Of a DNA stretch of 63,598 bases, positions 45,252 through 54,185 are shown in pieces. Position 1 is the stretch's first letter. Each line of letters begins with the position of its first letter. The DNA is from Acidimicrobiaceae bacterium (GTDB lineage Bacteria; Actinomycetota; Acidimicrobiia; Acidimicrobiales; UBA8592): positions 1 through 63,598 of the forward strand of contig JAHECR010000020.1 of NCBI GenBank assembly GCA_024641655.1, read 5' to 3'. Under the pieces are notes generated by a model that ran no database searches, was not told where the DNA came from, and saw only the letters and a list, made by a program, of their open reading frames with translations. Both the position numbers and the translations under genes were made by a program.

Positions 45252-45273
45252 CCGGCCCACCCGGGTGGGCCGG
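45252..45273. terminator. 22-bp perfect palindrome upstream of hydroxyacid dehydrogenase
   Basis: CCGGCCCACCC followed by GGGTGGGCCGG forms a perfect, loop-free 22-bp palindrome. It lies 46 nt after the XRE-MurA stop and about 13 nt before the next ATG, directly ahead of that gene's GGAGGA. It could terminate the upstream transcript, hide the ribosome site, or bind a dimeric regulator. Confidence 0.5.
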
Positions 45274-45286
45274 GTGGAGGAGAGCC

Positions 45287-46261
45287 ATGACCGTGAACGT
45301 CCTCGTCGCTGCCCCGCACCTCGGGGCCGACCTGCAGTGGATCGAAGCGGTCGATGCGAGGGTCAGCGTCCTCGACGGCAACGACCCCGTTGCCCGCGAC
45401 GAGCGTCTCCCGGAGGCCGAGGTGGTGCTCCTCGGGTTCCCCGTGCCGGCGGTGATTGCGGCGAATGCGCCGCGACTCAGGTGGGTCCACCACACCCAGG
45501 CCGGTGTATCGAACATGCTCGGCTCGGACCTGTGGACCTCCGACGTCCCGCTCACGTCGAGCCGCGGGCTGGTGGGTCCCACCGCGATCGCGGAGTATGC
45601 GATGGCCGGCGTCTTCCACTTCGCCCGGGGCCTCGACACCGCCCTCGCCCAGCGCGACGAAGGGGTATTCACCCGACGCGGCTACGCCATGGTCGGACTC
45701 AGCGGCGCCACCCTCGGAATCGTCGGGCTCGGCGGCATCGGGCGGGAGGTCGCTCGGATCGGGCGCGGTATCGGGATGCGCGTCATCGCCACCCGCCGGT
45801 CGGTCCGGCCGGGAACGTCGGACCCCGATGTGGACGAGATCCTGCCGGCGTCAGAGGTCAAGGCACTGCTCGAGCAGAGCGATTTCGTCGTGCTCTGCGC
45901 GCAGCTCACCGACGAGACGCGTGGCATGTTCGACGCCGAGCTGTTCGCTGCGATGCGGCCCGGTTCCGCGTTCGTGAACATCGCACGCGGCGAGGAGGTC
46001 CAGGAGGCTGCGCTGGTCGATGCCGTGCGCTCGGGACATCTTCGTGGCGCATTGCTCGACGTCCACGCCGGCGAGTCCGAGGGTCGGGGACCGGACCCAA
46101 GCCTGATGGAAACGGCGGGCATCATCGTGACCCCTCACCTGTCGGCGGGCGGCCAGCGCGACCCGCACGACGCAATGAAGGCGCTTTTCGTCGAGAACCT
46201 CCGCCGCTACCTCGCCGGCGAGCCGCTCGAAAACCTCGTGGACCGCTCTCGCGGCTACTGA
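45287..46261 (+). CDS. D-2-hydroxyacid dehydrogenase family protein
   Basis: 324 residues from ATG 45287 with GGAGGA upstream. Rossmann motif G-L-G-G-I-G-R-E near 147-154. The catalytic set of the family is seen: N-I-A-R-G-E near 229-234 (Arg), a Glu following D-V-H-A-G-E, and T-P-H-L-S-A-G near 283 (His). It interconverts 2-keto and D-2-hydroxy acids with NAD(P)H, possibly phosphoglycerate-type. Substrate unknown. It follows the XRE-MurA gene. Confidence 0.9.
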   Translation: MTVNVLVAAPHLGADLQWIEAVDARVSVLDGNDPVARDERLPEAEVVLLGFPVPAVIAANAPRLRWVHHTQAGVSNMLGSDLWTSDVPLTSSRGLVGPTAIAEYAMAGVFHFARGLDTALAQRDEGVFTRRGYAMVGLSGATLGIVGLGGIGREVARIGRGIGMRVIATRRSVRPGTSDPDVDEILPASEVKALLEQSDFVVLCAQLTDETRGMFDAELFAAMRPGSAFVNIARGEEVQEAALVDAVRSGHLRGALLDVHAGESEGRGPDPSLMETAGIIVTPHLSAGGQRDPHDAMKALFVENLRRYLAGEPLENLVDRSRGY

Positions 46262-46319
46262 AGCGCCGCCACGGGCCCTCCTCCCTGACACCGTGCGACC
46301 GCCACGGTGGGGGCACCGA

Positions 46320-47054
46320 TCATCGCCGGTCGGGCCACTCCAGGGCGAGCTCGAGGAGGACACCATGGGTGGCTGCCGGATGGACGAAGCGCTGCTGGTC
46401 CGCCGCCTCACCGAGAACCCGACCACCCGCGACGCGCACGGACTCGGCGAAGCCATCGCGGTCGTTCACCACCAACGCCAGCGCGTAGACGCCTTGGCCG
46501 CGCCGTTCGATGAACGCGGTGATGGCGCCGGCGTCGGTGCCGCTCGAGGTCAACCCGAACCAGGCCTCACCCACGGGCACGTGATGAGCTACGAGCACGC
46601 CGGCAGGCCCCTCCGGCGCCGGGCGGAACCCGACCACGTGGTCCCACTCCTGGATCGCCGCGTCGTCGTCGGCCACGGCGACGACGACATGGTGGAAGCG
46701 GGTGAACGCCGCACCGGGTGGCTCGATCAGCTCTCCGCGCTCGCACAGCTCCAACTCGACGCCGGAGAGCTCCAGCACGAACCGCCCGGCATCGGCACGA
46801 ACCCGAGCCCCGGCGTCAACGGCATGGTGAACCACCGCGCTGACCTTGTCGACCTCCACCGCGACGCGAACGACGCCGGTGCGGCCCCCGGATGCCGCGA
46901 TGAACTCGATCCAGGCGTCACCCACGGCGACGCGGTCGTCGGTGAGCACCGGAGTGCCGAACAGCCGAGACCAGTCCGCCGCAGCAGCCCGAGGATCGGC
47001 TACGGCCACCACCACGTGGTGGAACCGATTGAACGGGCTGTGGGGCGACGTCAT
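46320..47054 (-). CDS. VOC-superfamily (glyoxalase-like) double-domain protein
   Basis: 244 residues from ATG 47054. Two tandem VOC modules: each begins F-x-R-F-H-H-V-V-V-A-V-A-D (about 9-21 and 121-133), the strand that carries the first metal His. The remaining ligands are harder to place by eye. VOC proteins include dioxygenases, isomerases and resistance lyases; no specific role can be given. Convergent with the hydroxyacid dehydrogenase (58-nt gap). Confidence 0.82.
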   Translation of the reverse strand: MTSPHSPFNRFHHVVVAVADPRAAAADWSRLFGTPVLTDDRVAVGDAWIEFIAASGGRTGVVRVAVEVDKVSAVVHHAVDAGARVRADAGRFVLELSGVELELCERGELIEPPGAAFTRFHHVVVAVADDDAAIQEWDHVVGFRPAPEGPAGVLVAHHVPVGEAWFGLTSSGTDAGAITAFIERRGQGVYALALVVNDRDGFAESVRVAGGRVLGEAADQQRFVHPAATHGVLLELALEWPDRR

Positions 47055-47146
47055 CGATACCCCTCCGCCTCGCGCCCACGCAGCGGCGTCATCGCCGACC
47101 CACCCGGCGTCGGAGCTCGATGTCTCCGAGGTGCGGTGCCACGACG

Positions 47147-48037
47147 TCAGCCATGATCGGCAGCGAAGGCCTCGGAGATGGCCGCCACGATCTCGTCGGG
47201 CGCATCTTCCTGGAGGTAGTGGCCGGCTGCCTCCAACCGGATCACGGTCGCTTGCGGGAACACCGCCTGCCAACGCTCGAGGACCCCACCGCGACCGAAT
47301 GCGGGATCTTTCATCCCCCACACCAGAACGATGGGTTTGGCGCTCAGGTTCGCCTTCACCCGCTGCTCCAGCCCGACCATCCACGGCTTGGCAGCGCGGA
47401 TCTCTCGGGGGAACACGGCGATCCCGGTCCGGGACTCCGGTGTCGGGACCACGCTGAGGTAGTGGTCGAACTCAGCGTCGGTCAACGTGGCCTTCAGCGA
47501 CCGCTTCATCAAGGGGTGCACGAAGAAATTCCGCTTGATGATCAGTGCCTGAACCACGCGCGACCCCATCACCCGGCTAAACGTGTTCATCACGAAGGTG
47601 TCCGCGGGCCAGAACCAGGTGTTGCCCATCACCAGACCACCGACCCGCTCGGGCATCCGAGCGGCGACCTCCATTCCGATCGGGCCGCCCCAGTCCTGCC
47701 CCAACACCACCGCGTCTCGGAGATCGAGGTGCTCGACGAGCTCCTGGACCACCACGGCGTGCTCTGCCGGGGTGTACCCGTACGGGTCCCCCGGATGCAC
47801 CGACAACCCGAAACCCGGGTAGTCCATGGCAACGCAGCGAAAATCGTTCCGCAACGCCACGACGATCTTGCGGTAGAGGAAGCACCAATCGGGGTTTCCG
47901 TGAAGGAGCAGCAGCGGCCGCCCGGTGCCCTCGTCGATGTAGTGGATCGGGCCGACCGAACTCAGGAACCATCGGGACTCGAATGGGAACAGATCGGGGG
48001 CCGGCTCGAAGTCGACTATGCCCTCGGGTCGCTCCAT
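47147..48037 (-). CDS. Haloalkane dehalogenase-like alpha/beta hydrolase
   Basis: 296 residues from ATG 48037 with AAGGAGAAG upstream. H-G-N-P near 46-49 gives Asn48 as the second halide-stabilising residue. The nucleophile elbow G-Q-D-W-G-G gives Asp115 next to Trp116 (primary halide residue). A late A-A-G-H-Y gives the catalytic His. This Asp-Trp-Asn set is that of type-II haloalkane dehalogenases (DhaA/LinB). It would cleave carbon-halogen bonds; a related epoxide or ester hydrolase is the alternative. Confidence 0.87.
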   Translation of the reverse strand: MERPEGIVDFEPAPDLFPFESRWFLSSVGPIHYIDEGTGRPLLLLHGNPDWCFLYRKIVVALRNDFRCVAMDYPGFGLSVHPGDPYGYTPAEHAVVVQELVEHLDLRDAVVLGQDWGGPIGMEVAARMPERVGGLVMGNTWFWPADTFVMNTFSRVMGSRVVQALIIKRNFFVHPLMKRSLKATLTDAEFDHYLSVVPTPESRTGIAVFPREIRAAKPWMVGLEQRVKANLSAKPIVLVWGMKDPAFGRGGVLERWQAVFPQATVIRLEAAGHYLQEDAPDEIVAAISEAFAADHG

Positions 48038-48144
48038 CGGCTTCTCCTTCGTGGACGAACGCTCTGCGTATCGTGCCACCTGCGCCGAGGACCTGCGCCG
48101 AAACGGGGCATCACCGCACAGGCCCGGACCCTCCGAGGCACCGC

Positions 48145-50694
48145 TCAGTGATCGCTGCCCGCCTGGTCGTGCGCGGTGTCGAGCCAGAGGCGGGAGTCGA
48201 GGCGACTCGAGGGGGCGGTCGGGTCGATGTCCTCGACGAGACGCCACGCCTCGTCGGCGCGTGCGCGGGCGTCGAGATAGCGCCGCTGCGCGACGGAGGC
48301 CGCCGTCGCCGCGGCCGCAACCTGCTCGGCAGCCTCGACATCGCCAGGCTCCGCGCTCATGCGTGCCAGTTCGGCTGCGACCATGAGCGAGCTGGCTTCG
48401 CCGTCGAGCAGCATGGCCCTCTCGCTCGCGGACTGGGCGCGGTCTCGGGCCTCGGCCAGGGCGGTCATGTCGCTGTCGTCGGGCTGGACGTCGAGTCGGG
48501 TCTCGATCGCGTGCTGGACGAACACGACCGGCGGCAGGGTCGGAACCAGCTCGTCGATGGGCACGCCGCCGGGCCCGAGCATGGCATCGCTGCGAACTCG
48601 CAGCGGCGCGAGAACGAGGTGAGCAGTGTGGACCCGCTCGAGGAAGTCGCCCGCTGCCGCGACACCCATCACCGTTGCCGGGATCCTGGCTTCATGGATG
48701 AGCTCGGCGGCATAGGCACGAGCCCCGAGCGGATCGATCGTGTCGGCCTCCGGGGCGATCCACACCTCGATGGTCGCTCCCGCCCACACCGCGGTCCTCG
48801 TCGCCATCCACGCGAGCAGCGTGAGGAGCTGACCGTTGGCCTCGTCGGACCACCACACGGCGATCCGGAGTGCATCCCGCGACGAGCTCGGGGCACTCCC
48901 GATGTCAGCGCCCCGCGTGTGCACGATGCCGACATGGCAGCCGAAACGCACGCCGGTCTGGACCATTGCCTCGTAGTCACCCGAATTCGAGCGCTCGCGA
49001 TCGTCGATGTCGTACCAGCTGTACAAAGCGAGATTGGGCTCGACGGCGCCGATCCCGTGGGCCTGCAACATCGCCGACACCCCGGCCTCGAGGTCGTGGG
49101 CGACGACAACGCGCCCGTAGAGACCGAGGCCGCCTGCGTCGAGCTCGCGTTGTAGCTCGAGCCGGACGGCGGCTGCGTGCTTGCGCGCGATCGGTCCCCG
49201 CCCGGGGATGATCCGTGCCGCGGTGGTGAAACCCGAGCCGCCCTCGAACCAGGAGCTCGTCGCGAGCAGCTGAGCCCGACGCTGCGGATCGCGGGGCACG
49301 AACGCCACGGTGACCGGGCGCCAGTCGCGCCCGGCGTCTCGTTGCCGGGTCATCTGCCCGAGGTGCGCCCGCACCTTCGAGGCATGGAACCCACGCGTGG
49401 AGTCAGCCCAGCGCACCTCCTGCACCGACCGCAACAGGTATCGGTAGAGGGCGAAGATCGCGATCGCGGCTGCCCCGCCGGCAATGGGATCGATCGCGGC
49501 GATGACGCCGACACACGCCACGGTCCCAGCGAAGCTGGCTCGCCAGTCGAAGAACCGGAACCGGGGCCGGAACGACGTGCTGGCTGCCCGAGCCTCGGAG
49601 TAGGTGGCGTAGTTGATCATGCCGTAGCTGGCGAGGAAGAACATCGAGATGATCGGCGCGACGACGTTGAGATCACCCAGCGCAACCGTCCCCAGGGCGA
49701 TCACCGCCGTGAGCAGCACCGCCCGGCGAGGATTGTCACCGTTGCGCGACGTCACCGCGAACGGCTGGAGCGGCCCGATGACATGATCGGCGGCGAGGCG
49801 TTGCAGGGTGCGCGGGGCACCGAGGATCGACGCGATTGCCGACGAGAGCGTGGCGGCGATGACGCCCACGTCGACGAGCGCCGGCACGACCGAGAGGCTC
49901 CGCATGATCGTGGTGTCGTCGCGGAGCTGCTCGAGTGGAACCGATGCGGCAAAGCTGACGATCACGAGGAGGTAGACGACCGTCGACACACCGATCGCAG
50001 CGAAGGTCCCGACGGTGATGCTCCGGCTCGGCGTGCGCAGGTCGCCCGACATGGCGACGCCTTGGGTGAAGCCGGTGATGGCGGGGAAGAAGATCGCGAA
50101 GGTGACCCAAAACGATGCGCCGTCCATCGGAGCGCCGAAGCTGTCGGCAAGCCTGGTGGCGGACAGGTGCGGCGTAACGCCGACGAAATAGGCGACGATC
50201 GCGACAACCAGACACCCCATGACGACGTACTGGAGGCGCGTCGCCACGTCCGCACCCAGCCATGCCAGCCCCACGAGCGCGAGAATCGTGAGCGCACCGA
50301 TCACGCGCGGCATTGCCGGATTGGTGGAGCCCATGACGTTGGCGACGGCTTCACCGAGGCCGATGCAGTAGAACGCCACCGAGACCGACATTGCGAGGTA
50401 CAGCACCAGGCCGATCGCTCCGCCTGCGGCGGGTCCGAGGGTCCGTGAGATCAAGAAGTAGACGCCACCGCCTCCGACTCGCAGGTTCGTGGCGATCGCT
50501 GCGAGGGAGATGGTCGTGAGCACCGAAACCGATGTGGCCAGGACCAGGACCAACAGCATCTGACCGAGGCCGATGCTGCCGGTCACGAAGCCGAGGCGAA
50601 GGAACAGGACCAGCCCGAGGATCGTCAGGAGGCTCGGCGTGAACACGCCTCCGAACGTCCCGAGCTTGCCATCGTCGGCGACGGCGGCACTCAC
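48145..50694 (-). CDS. SLC12-like cation-chloride/amino-acid permease with cytosolic C-terminal domain
   Basis: 849 residues from GTG 50694. The N-terminal half has about twelve hydrophobic helices of the APC fold, starting K-L-G-T-F-G-G-V-F-T-P near 10-20 and G-L-V-L-F-L-R-L-G-F near 27-36, the hallmark of cation-chloride cotransporters. Residues about 460-849 are soluble and resemble the large SLC12 C-terminal regulatory domain, ending in a helical stretch. It probably moves K+ or amines with Cl- or amino acids; the substrate is uncertain. It is downstream of the RimK-TrkA_C gene on the same strand (112 nt). Confidence 0.85.
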   Translation of the reverse strand: MSAAVADDGKLGTFGGVFTPSLLTILGLVLFLRLGFVTGSIGLGQMLLVLVLATSVSVLTTISLAAIATNLRVGGGGVYFLISRTLGPAAGGAIGLVLYLAMSVSVAFYCIGLGEAVANVMGSTNPAMPRVIGALTILALVGLAWLGADVATRLQYVVMGCLVVAIVAYFVGVTPHLSATRLADSFGAPMDGASFWVTFAIFFPAITGFTQGVAMSGDLRTPSRSITVGTFAAIGVSTVVYLLVIVSFAASVPLEQLRDDTTIMRSLSVVPALVDVGVIAATLSSAIASILGAPRTLQRLAADHVIGPLQPFAVTSRNGDNPRRAVLLTAVIALGTVALGDLNVVAPIISMFFLASYGMINYATYSEARAASTSFRPRFRFFDWRASFAGTVACVGVIAAIDPIAGGAAAIAIFALYRYLLRSVQEVRWADSTRGFHASKVRAHLGQMTRQRDAGRDWRPVTVAFVPRDPQRRAQLLATSSWFEGGSGFTTAARIIPGRGPIARKHAAAVRLELQRELDAGGLGLYGRVVVAHDLEAGVSAMLQAHGIGAVEPNLALYSWYDIDDRERSNSGDYEAMVQTGVRFGCHVGIVHTRGADIGSAPSSSRDALRIAVWWSDEANGQLLTLLAWMATRTAVWAGATIEVWIAPEADTIDPLGARAYAAELIHEARIPATVMGVAAAGDFLERVHTAHLVLAPLRVRSDAMLGPGGVPIDELVPTLPPVVFVQHAIETRLDVQPDDSDMTALAEARDRAQSASERAMLLDGEASSLMVAAELARMSAEPGDVEAAEQVAAAATAASVAQRRYLDARARADEAWRLVEDIDPTAPSSRLDSRLWLDTAHDQAGSDH

Positions 50695-50806
50695 TGCGGG
50701 TGGAGCTCCCAGGGTCGGCCCACTGCCGGCAGGAAGCAGACCACGCCCGAGACCGGGGCTCCACGACGTTCGAGCCCTGCGTCGGGCGTGGCGCGATCTG
50801 GAGGGA

Positions 50807-52024
50807 TCATGGAGATTCCGTCTCGCCCATCGGGTTCGGATGCGCGTTCTCGGGCAGTGGCCCGACCGCGGGGCGGGCCTTGCGGCGGCGTCGTTCGGGC
50901 ACGAGATCGCGCATGGACTCCAGCTTGCCGAAACACAGGAGCCGGTCATCGGATTCGAGCTCGCGTGACGCGCGTGGATTCGGGATGACCCTTGCTCCTC
51001 GGGTGAGCGTCAGCACCGTGATGTCGCGGTCGCGCAGCCCAGTGCGCTCGATCGCCTTGCCGACCATGTCGGAGCCCTCGCGCACGAGGATCTCGGCGAC
51101 GCCGTAGCCGGTCGAAACCGTGAGTCGTTGGCGCACGTCGAGCTCGGGGAAATCGACCTGGTTGGCGATGTAGTCGATGATCGCACCGGCAATGTCGAGC
51201 CCGGTGGCAGCCTCGATCCCCTCGAGGCCCGGCGACGAGTTGACCTCCATCACCGACGGGCCCTCATTGCCTTCGAGCATGTCGACTCCAGCGACCCGCA
51301 GACCCATGATCTGTGCCGCTTGCACCGCGACCCGTTGATACTCGTCGTCGAGCTCGACCGGCTCGACCGAGCCGCCGCGATGCACGTTGGAACGGAACTC
51401 GTCACCGGTGGCGACGCGTCGCATCGCTCCCACCACCTGGTCGCCGACGACGAGCGCTCTGATGTCGCGACCACGGCTCTCGCTCACGAACCGCTGGATC
51501 AGCACGTTCTGGCGGGTGCTCTGCAGGGTCTCGATCACCGCCTCCGCGACCTTGGTGTCGGGCGCGAGGATCACGCCGATGCCCTGGGTTCCCTCGAGAA
51601 GCTTGATCACGACGGGCGCACCGCCAACCTGCTCGATGGCCGCGAGCACATCGGCGCGGTCGCGGACGAACATGGTCGCGGGCATCCCGATGCTGTGGCG
51701 GGAGAGGATCTGGATGGCCCGGAGCTTGTCGCGGGAGTTGGCGATGCCCACCGACGTGTTCGGGGTATAGATGTCCATCTGCTCCATCTGGCGCACGACC
51801 GCCATTCCGAAGAAGGTGATGGAGGCGCCGATGCGCGGCAGCACGGCGTCGTAGTGCGAAAGCTGCCGCCCCCGGTACATGAGGTCGGGCTCGTCGCCGG
51901 ACAGGTCGATCGCGAAGCGCAGCGTGTTGAGCACCTTGACCTCGTGGCCGCGATCGGACCCGGCATTGCGCAGCCGCGACGTGCTGTACGAGCGTGGCGC
52001 TCTCGACAAGATGGCCAACTTCAT
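50807..52024 (-). CDS. RimK-type ATP-grasp ligase fused to a C-terminal TrkA_C (RCK_C) domain
   Basis: 405 residues from ATG 52024. Residues 1-285 are a RimK-like ATP-grasp ligase (M-K-L-A-I-L-S-R near 1-8, V-V-I-K-L-L-E-G-T-Q-G near 137-147, V-M-E-V-N-S-S-P-G near 259-267 with the Mg-binding Glu/Asn). Residues about 300-380 are a TrkA_C/RCK_C domain (V-A-E-I-L-V-R-E-G-S, G-A-R-V-I-P-N-P-R). RimK joins glutamate to proteins or makes poly-Glu. TrkA_C domains gate K+ transport by ligand binding. The gene lies just upstream of an SLC12-like transporter, so a coupled role is possible. Confidence 0.88.
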   Translation of the reverse strand: MKLAILSRAPRSYSTSRLRNAGSDRGHEVKVLNTLRFAIDLSGDEPDLMYRGRQLSHYDAVLPRIGASITFFGMAVVRQMEQMDIYTPNTSVGIANSRDKLRAIQILSRHSIGMPATMFVRDRADVLAAIEQVGGAPVVIKLLEGTQGIGVILAPDTKVAEAVIETLQSTRQNVLIQRFVSESRGRDIRALVVGDQVVGAMRRVATGDEFRSNVHRGGSVEPVELDDEYQRVAVQAAQIMGLRVAGVDMLEGNEGPSVMEVNSSPGLEGIEAATGLDIAGAIIDYIANQVDFPELDVRQRLTVSTGYGVAEILVREGSDMVGKAIERTGLRDRDITVLTLTRGARVIPNPRASRELESDDRLLCFGKLESMRDLVPERRRRKARPAVGPLPENAHPNPMGETESP

Positions 52025-52283
52025 GTCTGTCTCCTCGGGTCGGTGCAGCCGTGCGTCGCGTGGAGCGCCGCGTCACGCCCCCGGCGGTCCAGATGCTCGG
52101 ACTGCTCGTTCGTCGAGGTCGGCGATGGCGCGTTCCAGGCGGACTCGACGGTCTCTTCCCCTCCATGTTGACGTTGGCCCGACGTGGCGGACTCCGCGCT
52201 CGCGGGCCTTCGTGGGTGCTGCGACGGTAGCTCGTTCCCGGTTGGGACACCTACCGGCTGAGCGTTGCCGTTGGGCCCGCTCG

Positions 52284-53126
52284 CTATGCCCGGATGTAGA
52301 TGCCCTGCATGACGGTGGCGTTGAGACGGCCGGCCTGATCGTGCAGCGAGCAGTGGATCATGCCCTGGTGATGGGCGATCCGATGGGTCTGTGCGTCGAA
52401 GAGGTGCCAGCGGTCGACCGGGCTCCAGGAATGGAACCAGATCGAGTGAGTGGCACTCACCGAGAAGATCTCGTCTTCGCTCAGCCCACTCTGCTCCCGG
52501 TGGCTCACCCGAATGGACCAGTTCGGTCCGAAGTCCGACCAGAACGCGTAGACCGCGGCATGCAGCCAGGGGTCGTCCGCCGGCAACGCGATGGGGCTGC
52601 GGAGCCAGATCGGGTGCGACGGCGGGTTCATCTCGTCGGTCTGGCGGTGGGCGACCTCGAACAGGCCCGATCCGAGCATCCGACCCCACGGCTCCGGAGC
52701 GTCCGGGCTCACGTCGGGTTCCCCGACGACGGGCATTGGTTCGCGCTGCCAGTCGAGACCCTCGGTCGGGACCGCGGCCACGATGCTGGCGTGCACGATG
52801 GGCTTGCCCCGCTGGTAGCCCCGGACGTCGCGGTGCTGGAGATTGCGACCATCGCGGACTCTGTCGATCACGAACTCGACGTCTTCGCCGGCGTGCCCGC
52901 CCGAGAGCAGGTTGACGTGCACCGATTCGGGGACCGAACCGTCGGGCACCGTGTGATGGGCTGCGTGCAGCGCTTGGCTGATCATCTGGCCGCCGAAGAT
53001 GCCTTGCCGCCGCCCCTCACTGTCGCTCGTCCGGCCAACCGAGCGATCATCGTCCACCTCAGTCGTGCCGCACACCTCGCGTATGGACACAAGCGTCACC
53101 TCGTCGATCACCTTCTCGTCGGGCAC
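52284..53126 (-). CDS. Acyl-CoA thioesterase, TesB-type
   Basis: 280 residues from GTG 53126 with AGGAGGAAG upstream. TesB double hotdog: I-F-G-G-Q-M-I-S-Q-A-L near 44-54, V-H-V-N-L-L-S-G-G near 69-77, then S-A-T-H-S-I-W-F-H-S near 227-236 and the late G-R-L-N-A-T-V-M-Q-G. Closer to the gene at 20020 than to those at 10257 or 28249. Hydrolyses acyl-CoA. It is followed on the same strand, across a 259-nt gap with no clear gene (52025-52283), by RimK-TrkA_C. Confidence 0.85.
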   Translation of the reverse strand: MPDEKVIDEVTLVSIREVCGTTEVDDDRSVGRTSDSEGRRQGIFGGQMISQALHAAHHTVPDGSVPESVHVNLLSGGHAGEDVEFVIDRVRDGRNLQHRDVRGYQRGKPIVHASIVAAVPTEGLDWQREPMPVVGEPDVSPDAPEPWGRMLGSGLFEVAHRQTDEMNPPSHPIWLRSPIALPADDPWLHAAVYAFWSDFGPNWSIRVSHREQSGLSEDEIFSVSATHSIWFHSWSPVDRWHLFDAQTHRIAHHQGMIHCSLHDQAGRLNATVMQGIYIRA

Positions 53127-53398
53127 CGCGCCTGCTTCCTCCTGGCTTCGCCTGGTCGGCGGCGACCCTACCGGCGTGCGGTCCCCGGCACCCACACGAC
53201 AGGCCCGGCGGGGCCGACTTGCCTCAACAGGCGTGAGGTTGAGCGGACAGGGGTTCGTCACTGCTGAGCTGTCGTGTACCTTTCGGACCCGGCCCCGGGG
53301 GCCTGCCGGTGGCGGCTATACCTCTATCGAGCAGCGACCATGGGCGGGTAACGCGCCTAAGCTCTGCCACCAATGACGGCGTAAAGGGAGATCGACAA

Positions 53399-54016
53399 AT
53401 GAAGCGTGTGCTGGCGACGATGGCCACCCTGCTGCTCGTAACCGCAGGCTGCGGCGGAGACTCCGGCGACAATGACAGCGCTGCCACTGGGGGCGACCAG
53501 CCCACGCCGACCCGGGCCGAGGCGGCCGACGACGGAGCCACCTCTCCCACCGCTGGTACCAGCGACGGCGGTGCCCCGGCGGGGTCGGGCGCGTCGACGG
53601 CGACGGTGACGATCGGAGACCAGACCTACAACTTCTCGACCGAGGGTGCTCTCGTTGCCCAGTGCCAGACCGATCTCTTCGGGATCTTCTCGGTCCAGCT
53701 GCCGATGGTCGGCGGCGACGGCGGCATACAGCTCGTCATCCTGCACGACGACACCGACCCGGCGGTCGTCGAAGAGACCAACTACGTCAAGGTCAGCGTT
53801 GGCGACGAGGACTGGATGGCCGATGAAGGCAGCGACTTCTTCGACATGTCCGACAAGCTCGAGGCCGGCATGACCCAAGTCGATTCCGCAGAGATCGACG
53901 GCAGCACGGTGCGTGGAACGGCAACGTTCGTCAGGCAGTTCAGCGTCTTCACGGGCGAGCCCGAGGTCGCAATCGGCAACTTCGAGGCAACCTGCGGCGA
54001 AGAACGGATCTCGTAA
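53399..54016 (+). CDS. Putative lipoprotein with acidic low-complexity linker
   Basis: 205 residues from ATG 53399, with AAAGGGAG 7 to 14 nt upstream. A short signal peptide (M-K-R-V-L-A-T-M-A-T-L-L-L) ends in the lipobox V-T-A-G-C (Cys18). An Asp/Gly/Thr/Ala-rich linker to about residue 75 follows. The C-terminal 125 residues form a beta-rich domain with two Cys (near 91 and 199) that may bridge. No family recognised. It lies in front of the peroxiredoxin gene (169-nt gap). Confidence 0.8.
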   Translation: MKRVLATMATLLLVTAGCGGDSGDNDSAATGGDQPTPTRAEAADDGATSPTAGTSDGGAPAGSGASTATVTIGDQTYNFSTEGALVAQCQTDLFGIFSVQLPMVGGDGGIQLVILHDDTDPAVVEETNYVKVSVGDEDWMADEGSDFFDMSDKLEAGMTQVDSAEIDGSTVRGTATFVRQFSVFTGEPEVAIGNFEATCGEERIS

Positions 54017-54185
54017 GCCGGTCACGTGCGTACGAGCACGACATCGAACCCCCTCGCAGGTCATTTGCCACAATGTGATGCCCCCGTCTGCGGCACGCCA
54101 CCGAGTACGCCCGAACGCTCCCCGGTCGGAGGGCGGTGCGAGGGAGGAGCACTGCCGTGCAGAGCGCCGCGTTACCCTTGGCCCG

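Noticed and set aside
43979..45286. A long Arg/Pro-rich open frame running into the hydroxyacid dehydrogenase.
   Set aside because: It overlaps the XRE-MurA gene in another frame and has no domain sequence before ATG 45287.
52025..52283. A small gene in the 259-nt gap between the TesB and RimK-TrkA_C genes.
   Set aside because: The open frames there are short, Arg/Pro-rich and without a ribosome site or recognisable sequence.
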